From: Alphaproteobacteria bacterium
Lineage (GTDB): Bacteria > Pseudomonadota > Alphaproteobacteria > Micropepsales > Micropepsaceae
Length of the DNA: 13,388 nucleotides
NCBI GenBank assembly: GCA_015654715.1
Contig: JAATGK010000066.1
Location: 1-13,388 of the forward strand
Reading direction: 5' to 3'
The position numbers were made by a program, and so were the translations under genes. The notes beneath the pieces are model-generated. The model saw nothing but the letters and a program-made list of their open reading frames with translations. It searched no databases and was not told the origin of the DNA. Shown here piece after piece: positions 7,085 to 13,388 of this stretch; position 1 is the stretch's first letter; the number at the start of each line of letters is the position of its first letter.

Positions 7085-7378
7085 CTATCCGTTGATCTTC
7101 TCGTACAGATCGTTCCAACCGGCGTTGTGTTCTTCGATTAGTCGAATCTCCCAAGCTCGGTTCCAGCCCTTCAGTTGTTTTTCCCGGGCAATGGCATCGT
7201 TGATATCGCCATAGGTTTCAAACCAAACGACCAAATGTACGTCGTGTTTCTTGGTAAAGCCTTCCGCCGTACGGTTCTTCTGTTCCCAGACGCGGCGCGC
7301 CAGATCGTTGGTGACACCGATGTAAAGCGTTCCGTTGCGGCCGCTCGCGAGCATGTAGACGTCGTACAGCTTCTCCAC
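7085..7378 (-). CDS. GIY-YIG nuclease domain protein
   Basis: 97 residues, essentially one GIY-YIG endonuclease domain. The tyrosines of the name motif are in DVYML (GIY position) and LYIGVTND (YIG position). ARRVWEQK carries the expected arginine, and AIAREKQLKGW the metal-binding glutamate. The closing WNDLYEKI is typical of the short GIY-YIG proteins abundant in alphaproteobacteria. The start is GTG at 7378, which lies inside the right terminal repeat; AAGGGG of that repeat is about seven bases upstream and acts as ribosome site. GC is about 53%, lower than the neighbouring genes, in keeping with a foreign origin. Such proteins are usually annotated without a known role. A part in mobilising or copying the flanking repeats is my inference. 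No other gene lies inside the repeats. Confidence 0.9.
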   Translation of the reverse strand: MEKLYDVYMLASGRNGTLYIGVTNDLARRVWEQKNRTAEGFTKKHDVHLVVWFETYGDINDAIAREKQLKGWNRAWEIRLIEEHNAGWNDLYEKING

Positions 7379-7443
7379 CTGGGTCCCCTTCCCCTCCCAT
7401 CCTTCGCTGCTCTCGCAGCTTCGGATGGTCGGCCGGGGATGAC
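7376..7443 (-). repeat. right terminal inverted repeat, carrying the nuclease ribosome site and start
   Basis: Inverted copy of 7001-7067. It holds an 11-bp interrupted stem: CCATCC (7397-7402) with GGATGG (7423-7428), and GCTGC (7406-7410) with GCAGC (7415-7419), around a TCTC loop. Its inner end reads AAGGGGACCCAG-GTG on the minus strand, that is, Shine-Dalgarno and start codon of the GIY-YIG gene. Fifteen bases (7444-7458) separate it from the tyrS stop. Confidence 0.8.
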
Positions 7444-7458
7444 AAGTGGGGTAAACGA

Positions 7459-8745
7459 CTAGACTGGTTTCACAAGTACAATCTTCTTCTTGCCATATTG
7501 CACTTTGAAGGCGCCAGTCTGGGGGTCAATATCGGTTTTACGAAACCACTTCTTTGGGTCTGTAATCACTTCATTGTTGATCTTCACCGCACCGTCGGAA
7601 ATTTTTCGTCTTGCATCAGAAAGTGATGTCGCCAATTTCGAGGCCTTTAATATGGCTTCTGCGGGCCTCTCGCTCCAACCTTGCTCTCCGGATACTTCTC
7701 CAGCAGACCAGTCCATCGGCTCAATGGGCAAACCTTGGGCGGTCGCCCCTTCCTCGAACGTTCGCCGGGCGGTTTCGGCGGTCTTCACAGCAACCTCGCG
7801 GCCATGGGCCATGGCGGTGGCTTCGGTGGCGAGGACTTTTTTGGCGTCGTTCAGCTCGGCGCCTTGCAGCGCTTCCAGCCGCGCAATTTCATCCTCGGGC
7901 AAGTCCGTGAACAGGCGCAGGAATCGGCCGACGTCGGCGTCTTCGGTGTTGCGCCAGAACTGCCAGTAGTCATAGGGCTTCAGCATGTCGGCGTTGAGCC
8001 ACACGGCCCCGGCAGCGGTCTTGCCCATCTTGGCGCCGGAGGCGGTGGTCATCAGCGGCGAGGTCAAGCCGAACAGTTGCGCCTCGGTGAGGCGGCGGCC
8101 GAGATCGGTGCCGCTGACGATGTTGCCCCACTGGTCCGAGCCGCCGCATTGCAGCCGGCAGCCGTAGCGCTTGTAGAGCTCAACGAAATCGTAGCTCTGC
8201 AGGATCATGTAATTGAATTCGAGGAAGCTGAGCGGCTGGTCGCGTTCGAGGCGCAGCTTGACGCTGTCCATCGTCAGCATGCGGTTGACCGAAAAGTGGC
8301 GGCCGACGTCGCGCAGGAACGGGATGTATTCGAGGCGATCGAGCCATTCGGCGTTGTCGATCATGACCGCGTCGGTCGGGCCGTCGCCGAACTTCAGGAA
8401 GCGCTCGAAGACCTTGAAGATGCCTTTCTTATTTTCCGCGATCTTCTCGGGTGTCAGAAGCTGGCGGGCGTCGTCTTTGCCCGATGGATCGCCGATTTTG
8501 GTCGTCCCGCCGCCCATCAGCACGATCGGCTTATGACCGGCCTGTTGCAGGCGGTGCAGGGTCATGATCTGGACGAGGCTGCCGACATGCAGCGACGGTG
8601 CGGTGCAGTCGAAACCGATGTAGGCAGTGACGCGTTCCTTGTCGAACAGCTCGTCGAGGGCGGCATCGTCGGTCGAGGCGTAATAGGAGCCGCGCGCCAC
8701 GAACGTGCGGAGGAATTCGGATCTAAAACTTGGCGCGGCGGTCAT
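7459..8745 (-). CDS. tyrS: tyrosyl-tRNA synthetase, with compositionally foreign 3' end
   Basis: 428 residues, normal for bacterial TyrS, a cytoplasmic class I aminoacyl-tRNA synthetase that charges tRNA-Tyr. The HIGH-type signature is HVGS (53-56), the KMSKS-type loop is KMGKT (239-243), and GCRLQCGGSDQWGN (195-208) is the tyrosine and tRNA pocket region. The S4-like RNA-binding domain is at about 363-395, and the C-terminus is GKKKIVLVKPV. The start ATG 8745 follows AAGGAG. The last 282 bases (7459-7740) have about 49% GC and the following 300 bases 60-70%, a sharp break near residue 335 at the catalytic/S4 domain boundary. Together with the relic at 6958-7000 this suggests the 3' end was exchanged. 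The reading frame is intact and key residues are present. The gene lies 72 bp after an alpha/beta hydrolase on the same strand. Confidence 0.97.
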   Translation of the reverse strand: MTAAPSFRSEFLRTFVARGSYYASTDDAALDELFDKERVTAYIGFDCTAPSLHVGSLVQIMTLHRLQQAGHKPIVLMGGGTTKIGDPSGKDDARQLLTPEKIAENKKGIFKVFERFLKFGDGPTDAVMIDNAEWLDRLEYIPFLRDVGRHFSVNRMLTMDSVKLRLERDQPLSFLEFNYMILQSYDFVELYKRYGCRLQCGGSDQWGNIVSGTDLGRRLTEAQLFGLTSPLMTTASGAKMGKTAAGAVWLNADMLKPYDYWQFWRNTEDADVGRFLRLFTDLPEDEIARLEALQGAELNDAKKVLATEATAMAHGREVAVKTAETARRTFEEGATAQGLPIEPMDWSAGEVSGEQGWSERPAEAILKASKLATSLSDARRKISDGAVKINNEVITDPKKWFRKTDIDPQTGAFKVQYGKKKIVLVKPV

Positions 8746-8817
8746 GACACGGCTCCTTGCTGCCGGGTGGGATGATTACGGCCCCGGCGGCCCAAAGCCA
8801 CGACGGAGCCCGTTCGA

Positions 8818-9474
8818 TCAGCGGTGGTCGTACGGGTGGACCATCCGCTCGTTGACGTATTCCTTCACCATTTCCACGACTTCGGTTTCGTGTTTGTCGA
8901 AGAAGTGGTTGGCACCTTCGATCTGCTCGTAGGTGATCTTGATGCCCTTTTGGGCGGTGAGGCGGTCGACCAGCTTCTGGACGTCGTTCTCCGGCACGAC
9001 GAGGTCCTTGGTGCCGTGGACGATCAGGCCCGAGGCCGGGCAGGGCGCCAGGAAGGCGAAGTCGTACATCGACGCGGGCGGGGCGATCGAGACGAAGCCG
9101 GTGATCTCCGGGCGGCGCATCAGAAGCTGCATGCCGATCCAGGCGCCAAAGGAAATCCCGCAAATCCACACGAACGACGGGTTCGGGTAGAGCGTGTTCA
9201 TCCAGTCCAGAATGGCGGCCGCGTCCGACAGCTCGCCGGCGCCGGAATCGAAGGTGCCCTGGCTGCGGCCGACGCCGCGGAAGTTGAACCGGACCGTGGT
9301 GCACCCCAGTCCGTGAAACATGTGGAACAGGTCGTACACCAATGGGTTGTTCATGGTGCCGCCGAACTGCGGATGCGAGTGCAGGACCAGTGCCATTGGG
9401 GCGCCGGGCGCCTTCTGCCTCTGATAACGAGCCTCAATGCGTCCAGCGGGGCCGGGGAGGATGATGTCAGGCAT
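8818..9474 (-). CDS. alpha/beta hydrolase (small COG2945-like)
   Basis: 218 residues forming a complete small alpha/beta hydrolase without signal peptide, so probably cytoplasmic. The nucleophile is Ser108 in GISFGA (GxSxG), the acid Asp157 in HGTKDLVVP, and the base His190 in EGANHFF. An early LHSHPQFGGTMNN (31-43) probably forms the oxyanion region, and NFRGVGRSQG (64-73) is the usual loop after strand 4. This set of motifs fits the short hydrolases grouped as COG2945 or dienelactone-hydrolase-like, whose substrates are mostly unknown. The start ATG 9474 has GGAG about eleven bases upstream. It is upstream of tyrS on the same strand and could be cotranscribed. The upstream gap is shared with the divergent iscR. 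The fold is certain, the substrate unknown. Confidence 0.9.
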   Translation of the reverse strand: MPDIILPGPAGRIEARYQRQKAPGAPMALVLHSHPQFGGTMNNPLVYDLFHMFHGLGCTTVRFNFRGVGRSQGTFDSGAGELSDAAAILDWMNTLYPNPSFVWICGISFGAWIGMQLLMRRPEITGFVSIAPPASMYDFAFLAPCPASGLIVHGTKDLVVPENDVQKLVDRLTAQKGIKITYEQIEGANHFFDKHETEVVEMVKEYVNERMVHPYDHR

Positions 9475-9625
9475 GGGCGGTCCAACTCCGAATCGCCGGG
9501 CTTAGCCAAATATCGGCTGGGGCCTTGGGCGGGTGTGCTTTAGGGATTTCGAACGCAGCGGGCTGCAAATAAAATTCTATCAAAAACATGCACATAGCGA
9601 TTTCGTTGTGGAGAGGCCTAGAGGA

Positions 9626-9650
9626 ATTCTTGACCTTGGCACTCGGGAAA
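9626..9650. promoter_or_regulatory. IscR type-1-like operator upstream of iscR
   Basis: Half sites ATTCTTGAC and CTCGGGAAA are separated by seven bases. Against the E. coli type-1 IscR pattern as I remember it (ATASYYGAC, 7 bases, GTCRRSTAT) they agree at 8 of 9 and 6 of 9 positions. The site covers the -35 box and nearly all of the spacer of the promoter at 9630-9658, the position expected for autorepression by holo-IscR. Confidence 0.55.
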
Positions 9651-9658
9651 TCTATACC
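9630..9658 (+). promoter_or_regulatory. sigma70-type promoter of the iscR-suf operon
   Basis: TTGACC (9630-9635), 17 bases, TATACC (9653-9658). This is the best promoter match in the window, about 115 bp before the iscR ATG, leaving a leader of roughly 105 bases. The other parts of the 9475-9773 gap hold no gene I can support. Confidence 0.65.
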
Positions 9659-9773
9659 GCTTCCAGGAAGCACGCGACGCGTCTTGTCCGCTGTTCTTAC
9701 ACCAGTCGGCCCCCCGTTGCGCAAGGAAAACCAACGCGAGGAAAGCGTTCGCGCAAGTTTTGGAGTTAAGACC

Positions 9774-10274
9774 ATGAGGCTCAGCACCAAAGGACGTTAT
9801 GCCGTGATGGCGATGACCGATCTGGCCCAGCACGAGGCGGGCGGCCGCCCGGTTTCGCTGGCGGATATTGCCGAACGACAGGAAATTTCGCTGTCTTATC
9901 TGGAACAGCTTTTCGCCAAGCTCCGGCGCAGCGGACTGGTCGGCAGCGTACGCGGGCCGGGCGGCGGTTACCGGCTCAGCCGGCCGTCGGACGAAGTGCG
10001 GGTGGCGGACATTATCATGGCGGTCGACGAGCCAATCACGGCGACCCGTTGCCGGCCCGGCAGCGCCAAAGGCTGTGCCACCCAGGGCGCCCGCTGCATC
10101 ACCCACGATTTGTGGGAAGAGCTCGGACGGCAAATCCATGTGTTTCTGTCGTCCGTATCGCTTGCCGACGTCGTCGAGAAGCGGATATTGGGCAGGGCTC
10201 AACTCGGCCAACAGCAAGCTGAAGGCGAGGGCGAAGGCGAGGGTGCCAGCGACCGCGTCGGCGTAGCCGCATAA
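9774..10274 (+). CDS. iscR: Rrf2-family Fe-S sensing regulator IscR
   Basis: 166 residues. A winged helix-turn-helix of the Rrf2 family fills about residues 1-80: MRLSTKGRYAV opening, the recognition region ISLSYLEQLFAKLRRSGLV, and the wing VRGPGGGYRL. Cys93, Cys101 and Cys108 with His111 (in RCITHDLW) are the expected [2Fe-2S] ligands. Spacing between cysteines is 7 and 6 residues instead of 5 and 5 in E. coli. The start ATG 9774 has GGAG eight bases upstream; the frame is open further back, but that region contains the promoter. The gene heads the desulfurase-sufB-sufC operon and has an IscR-like operator over its promoter, so autoregulation according to cluster supply is likely. The C-terminus has a low-complexity GEGEGEG run encoded by near-identical hexamers. 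Confidence 0.93.
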   Translation: MRLSTKGRYAVMAMTDLAQHEAGGRPVSLADIAERQEISLSYLEQLFAKLRRSGLVGSVRGPGGGYRLSRPSDEVRVADIIMAVDEPITATRCRPGSAKGCATQGARCITHDLWEELGRQIHVFLSSVSLADVVEKRILGRAQLGQQQAEGEGEGEGASDRVGVAA

Positions 10275-10297
10275 AATACGACCCTTTCGAAGGCACG

Positions 10298-11434
10298 ATG
10301 GCCTATCTCGATTACAATGCGACGGCGCCTTTGCGCGATGCGTCGAGACTTGCGGCCGAACGCGCGATCGCGGCAGGCGGCAATGCCTCCTCGGTGCATG
10401 CGAGTGGCCGGGCGGCGCGGGCGCTGATCGAAGACGCGCGGGGCAAGGTTGCCGCCTTAGCCGGAGCCGAGCCCAGCGAGGTCGTATTCACCAGCGGCGC
10501 CACCGAAGCGGCGGCACTTGCGCTCTGGGGTGCGGTGCAGGGCGCGATCGATACCGGGGCGCGCATCACTCGTCTCTTCATTTCAGCAATCGAACATCCG
10601 GCGGTGCTGGCCAATGCCCAAACCGTGGCGGAGCGATTTGCCGGACTGCGTTTGGAGACCATCCCGGCAACGCCCGGTGGCGTCACCGACATGGGGGTCC
10701 TGCGAAATGCCCTTAGGGAAGGAAAAGGACGATCTCTGATCGCTTTGATGGCGGCCAATAACGAGACTGGCGTCATCCAGCCGATTGCTGACGCGGCGGG
10801 GTTGGCGGCAGAGGCCGGGGCCCTTTTCCTGGTTGATGCGGTGCAGGCAGCGGGGCGCATGACCGTGCCGCGGGCCGATTACGTTACGTTGTCGGCGCAC
10901 AAGATCGGTGGACCGCAAGGCGTCGGCGCGCTTGTTCTTAAAACCGGTGTGCCGTTCACCCCCCCAATTACGGGTGGCGGTCAGGAGCGCGGCATGCGTC
11001 CGGGGACCGAGAACGCGCCGGGTATCGCCGGGTTCGGGGCCGCGGCCGAGATTGCCGCGCGTGAAACCTTGGGGCCGGCGCTACGTGACCGTTTTGAAGC
11101 CGGTTTGCGCGCGATTGCTCCAAACGTGATTATCTTCGGGGCCGAGTCGCCGCGTCTCGCCAACACATCTTGCTTTGCCCTCCCCGGAATCGACGCCGAA
11201 ACGGCGCTGATGGCCTTGGACCTTGACGGCGTGATGTTAAGCTCGGGTTCTGCCTGCTCGTCAGGTAAGGTCAAACGGTCGCACGTCCTTGCCGCGATGG
11301 ACGTGAACGATGATGTTGCAGAGTGTGCTTTGCGCGCGAGCTTCGGCTGGTCCTCCAGCGAAGCGGACGTCGAAGCGGCGTTGTTGTCGATTACCAACCT
11401 TCAGGCGCGCATCCGTTCACGCGCCGCCGCATGA
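10298..11434 (+). CDS. cysteine desulfurase (NifS/IscS-like, class V aminotransferase fold)
   Basis: 378 residues. PLP enzyme that takes sulfur from L-cysteine, releasing alanine and forming a persulfide for Fe-S cluster assembly. It opens with the family start MAYLDYNATAP. His100 (ISAIEHPAV) stacks on the cofactor, Asp180 and Gln183 (LVDAVQAAG) contact the ring, and Lys202 in LSAHKIGGPQG forms the Schiff base. The persulfide cysteine is Cys320 in SSGSACSSGKVKRSH, the group I (IscS/NifS) type. The RPGTENAPGIAGF segment (234-246) is typical. The start ATG 10298 follows GAAGG by about five bases. It lies 23 bp after iscR and 9 bp before sufB, so it is cotranscribed. It is shorter than E. coli IscS (about 404), as in many alphaproteobacterial operons of this layout. 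Its acceptor is probably SufB or a SufE/U partner outside the window. Confidence 0.95.
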   Translation: MAYLDYNATAPLRDASRLAAERAIAAGGNASSVHASGRAARALIEDARGKVAALAGAEPSEVVFTSGATEAAALALWGAVQGAIDTGARITRLFISAIEHPAVLANAQTVAERFAGLRLETIPATPGGVTDMGVLRNALREGKGRSLIALMAANNETGVIQPIADAAGLAAEAGALFLVDAVQAAGRMTVPRADYVTLSAHKIGGPQGVGALVLKTGVPFTPPITGGGQERGMRPGTENAPGIAGFGAAAEIAARETLGPALRDRFEAGLRAIAPNVIIFGAESPRLANTSCFALPGIDAETALMALDLDGVMLSSGSACSSGKVKRSHVLAAMDVNDDVAECALRASFGWSSSEADVEAALLSITNLQARIRSRAAA

Positions 11435-11443
11435 GAGGCGGAT

Positions 11444-12895
11444 ATGTCTGCCGGTTCTGATACCAAAGACCAGGTTGCCGCTCTCGGTGAGAAGTACAAA
11501 TACGGCTTCGTCACCGACATCGAAACCGATCGGGCCCCCAAAGGCCTGAATACCGATATCGTGCGGTTCATTTCGGCCAAGAAAACCGAGCCGGAATGGA
11601 TGCTTGACTGGCGTCTGGCGGCCTACCGCCGCTGGACCGAAATGCGCGAGCCCAATTGGGCGCGCCTGCGTTATGCCAAAATCGATTATCAGGATTCCTA
11701 TTACTACGCCGCGCCGACGAGCACGGAAAAATACGAAAGCCTGGACGAGGTCGACCCCAAGCTGCTCGAAACCTACGCCAAGCTTGGCATCCCCCTTTCC
11801 GAGCAGCGCATGCTCGCGGGCGTCGCCGTCGATGCGGTGTTCGATTCGGTTTCGGTCGCCACCACCTTCAAGGAGAAGCTGAATGAGGCGGGCGTGATCT
11901 TCTGCCCGATCTCGGAAGCCATCCGCGATTACCCGGATTTGGTGCGCAAATATTTGGGCTCTGTCGTTCCGGTGACGGATAATTTCTTCGCTACGTTGAA
12001 TTCGGCGGTGTTCTCCGACGGCACGTTCGTCTATGTGCCCAAAGGCGTGCGCTGCCCGATGGAGCTTTCAACCTATTTTCGCATCAACGCCAGCCAGACC
12101 GGCCAGTTCGAACGCACCCTGATCGTCGCCGATGAGGGCAGTTACGTTTCCTATCTGGAAGGCTGCACCGCGCCGATGCGCGATGAAAACCAGCTTCACG
12201 CTGCGGTGGTCGAGCTGGTGGCGCTGGAAGGCGCCGAAATCAAATATTCGACGGTGCAAAACTGGTATCCCGGCGACGAGAACGGCAAGGGCGGCATCTA
12301 CAATTTCGTCACCAAGCGCGGCGACTGCCGCGGCGCGCGCTCGAAGATTTCCTGGACGCAAGTGGAAACCGGTTCGGCGATCACCTGGAAATACCCGAGC
12401 TGCATCTTGCGCGGCGACGATACGGTGGGCGAGTTCTACTCGATCGCCATCACCAACAATTATCAGCAGGCCGACACCGGTACCAAGATGATCCATCTGG
12501 GCAAGAACACGCGCTCGCGGATCATCTCCAAGGGCATCAGCGCGGGTAAGGCGCAGAACACTTATCGCGGTCTGGTCAGTGTGCATGCTAAGGCGACCAA
12601 CGCCCGCAACTACACCCAGTGCGACAGTCTTCTTATTGGCGGCAAGTGCGGCGCCCATACCGTGCCTTATATCGAAAGCCGCAATCCGACTGCGCGGCTG
12701 GAACACGAAGCGACGACTTCCAAAATCGCCGAAGACCAGTTGTTCTACTGCCTGCAACGCGGCATGACCCAGGAAGAAGCGGTGGCGCTGATCGTCAACG
12801 GCTTCTGCAAGGAAGTGCTGCAGCAACTACCCATGGAATTCGCCGTCGAAGCGCAAAAACTTGTCGGCATCAGCTTGGAAGGGAGCGTCGGGTGA
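11444..12895 (+). CDS. sufB: Fe-S cluster assembly scaffold SufB
   Basis: 483 residues, standard length. SufB forms the cytoplasmic SufBC2D complex on which nascent Fe-S clusters are built. The beta-helix core begins around residue 180 ([21 protein letters not shown]). [18 protein letters not shown] places Cys393 at the position of the sulfur-accepting Cys405 of E. coli SufB, and [10 protein letters not shown] (419-428) supplies the Glu/His pair (Glu420? His421) implicated in cluster binding. The C-terminus [13 protein letters not shown] is canonical. The start ATG 11444 follows GAGGCGGAT. It starts 9 bp after the desulfurase, and its TGA shares one base with the sufC ATG (TGATG), implying translational coupling. 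Codon use is like its operon neighbours. The identification is certain. Confidence 0.98.
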   Translation: MSAGSDTKDQVAALGEKYKYGFVTDIETDRAPKGLNTDIVRFISAKKTEPEWMLDWRLAAYRRWTEMREPNWARLRYAKIDYQDSYYYAAPTSTEKYESLDEVDPKLLETYAKLGIPLSEQRMLAGVAVDAVFDSVSVATTFKEKLNEAGVIFCPISEAIRDYPDLVRKYLGSVVPVTDNFFATLNSAVFSDGTFVYVPKGVRCPMELSTYFRINASQTGQFERTLIVADEGSYVSYLEGCTAPMRDENQLHAAVVELVALEGAEIKYSTVQNWYPGDENGKGGIYNFVTKRGDCRGARSKISWTQVETGSAITWKYPSCILRGDDTVGEFYSIAITNNYQQADTGTKMIHLGKNTRSRIISKGISAGKAQNTYRGLVSVHAKATNARNYTQCDSLLIGGKCGAHTVPYIESRNPTARLEHEATTSKIAEDQLFYCLQRGMTQEEAVALIVNGFCKEVLQQLPMEFAVEAQKLVGISLEGSVG

Positions 12896-13374
12896 TGCTT
12901 GAGATCAAAGACCTGCACGCAACAGTTGGCGGCAAGACCATCCTGAAGGGGCTGAGCCTCAAGGTTGAGACCGGTCAGGTGCATGCCATCATGGGACCGA
13001 ACGGTTCCGGCAAGTCTACGCTCAGCTATGTGCTGGCGGGGCGCGACGGTTATGAGGTGACGCAAGGCTCGGTCACCTACAATGGCGAAGACCTGCTCAA
13101 AATGAAGACCGAAGAGCGCGCGGCGAAGGGGATTTTCCTCGCCATGCAGTATCCGGTGGAGATTCCCGGCGTCACGACCATGACGTTCCTCAAATCGGCG
13201 CTGAATGCGCAGCGCCGCGCTCGCGGCGAAAGCGAATATGACGCCATGGGCATCTTGAAGCTGGTGCGCGCCAAGGCCAAGGCGCTGCAGGTTACCGAGG
13301 ATATGCTGAAGCGGGCGCTCAATGTCGGCTTTTCCGGCGGCGAGAAGAAGAGGCTGGAAATTCTGCAGATGTAG
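12895..13374 (+). CDS. sufC: SufC ATPase, interrupted by an in-frame TAG near the window end
   Basis: ABC-type ATPase that powers the SufBCD scaffold. 159 residues are read before TAG at 13372-13374; intact SufC is about 250. Walker A GPNGSGKS is at 34-41, the Q-loop with AMQYPVEIPGV at 83-93, and the ABC signature FSGGE at 146-150. The stop falls after EILQM, where other SufC proteins continue with Ala-Leu-Leu-Glu-Pro. The codons after the TAG read LLEP in the same frame, so this is a base change and not a frameshift. Walker B, the D-loop and the switch His are not in the window. Leu154 replaces the Asn usual in KKRNEI. The gene overlaps sufB by one base. It could be a real nonsense mutation, a recoded codon, or an error at a sequence end. 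The family is certain, the integrity is not. Confidence 0.9.
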   Translation: MLEIKDLHATVGGKTILKGLSLKVETGQVHAIMGPNGSGKSTLSYVLAGRDGYEVTQGSVTYNGEDLLKMKTEERAAKGIFLAMQYPVEIPGVTTMTFLKSALNAQRRARGESEYDAMGILKLVRAKAKALQVTEDMLKRALNVGFSGGEKKRLEILQM

Positions 13375-13388
13375 CTGTTAGAGCCCAA

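Larger units (their letters stand above)
7001..7443 (-). mobile_element. 443-bp GIY-YIG unit bounded by terminal inverted repeats
   Basis: The unit consists of a 67-bp left repeat, 17 bp, one GIY-YIG gene, and a 68-bp right repeat in opposite orientation. The gene takes its ribosome site and GTG start from the right repeat. The layout recalls REP-flanked RAYT transposases, but with a GIY-YIG nuclease in place of the transposase. Mobility is inferred from the structure and from the tyrS relic outside the left end. No clean target duplication was found. Confidence 0.5.

Noticed and set aside
7681..8775. Long open frame antisense to tyrS
   Set aside because: It mirrors the tyrS codon pattern, has low-complexity Ala/Gly/Val content and no domain; TyrS is certain.
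9467..9598. Small minus-strand frame (about 43 residues) overlapping the hydrolase start
   Set aside because: No ribosome site, no recognisable features, and it overlaps the start of a certain gene in another frame.
9588..9773. Upstream extension of the iscR frame
   Set aside because: It contains the promoter and IscR-like operator, and the Rrf2 family begins at the MRLSTKGRYA start at 9774.
12619..12894. Upstream extension of the sufC frame
   Set aside because: It is a shadow of sufB in another frame; SufC begins at the ATG overlapping the sufB stop.
1..13388. tRNA, rRNA, CRISPR arrays, IS transposases
   Set aside because: None seen on either strand by eye. Small structured RNAs could be missed without a covariance search.

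Overview
The window looks like a piece of an alphaproteobacterial chromosome. The evidence is a GC-rich composition (about 60-68% in most coding stretches), an iscR - cysteine desulfurase - sufB - sufC gene order, a YhdP/AsmA-like giant divergent from bcp, and an intergenic palindromic repeat of a type common in Rhizobiales-like genomes. Genus cannot be fixed from the sequence alone.

Layout. 1-1122 (-): N-terminal 374 residues of an M23 (LytM) peptidase, cut by the window edge just after the first zinc-ligand motif. 1272-1736 (-): Bcp-type peroxiredoxin. 1878-5285 (+): 1135-residue AsmA/YhdP-like envelope protein, divergent from bcp. 5311-5745 (-): small exported protein of unknown function. 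5746-6132: regulatory gap with a 104-bp palindromic repeat and a widely spaced inverted pair CGGAAACTAC/GTAGTTTCCG. 6133-6961 (+): tiny two-helix membrane protein followed by a stand-alone CheB methylesterase domain. 6958-7458: mobile-looking segment. 7459-9474 (-): alpha/beta hydrolase then tyrS. 9626-9658: IscR-like operator over a good sigma70 promoter. 9774-window end (+): iscR, cysteine desulfurase, sufB, sufC, the Fe-S cluster assembly operon. IscR senses cluster supply, the desulfurase provides sulfur, SufB is the scaffold and SufC its ATPase.

The most unusual part is 6958 to about 7740. A 97-residue GIY-YIG nuclease gene is bracketed by 67/68-bp imperfect terminal inverted repeats (7001-7067 and 7376-7443). 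The right repeat supplies the nuclease's own Shine-Dalgarno and GTG start. Outside the left repeat lies an orphan, GC-rich copy of the last 13 codons plus stop of a tyrS gene. The intact tyrS next door ends in about 280 bp of markedly AT-richer DNA (about 49% GC against 60-70% upstream) covering its S4-like C-terminal domain. The simplest reading is that a nuclease-bearing unit entered the 3' end of tyrS, brought a replacement 3' end, and left the old end stranded beyond the element. This is inference from composition and layout and needs comparative data.

A second oddity is an in-frame TAG in sufC directly after the ABC signature and before Walker B. The expected reading (LLEP) resumes immediately after it, at the very end of the window.
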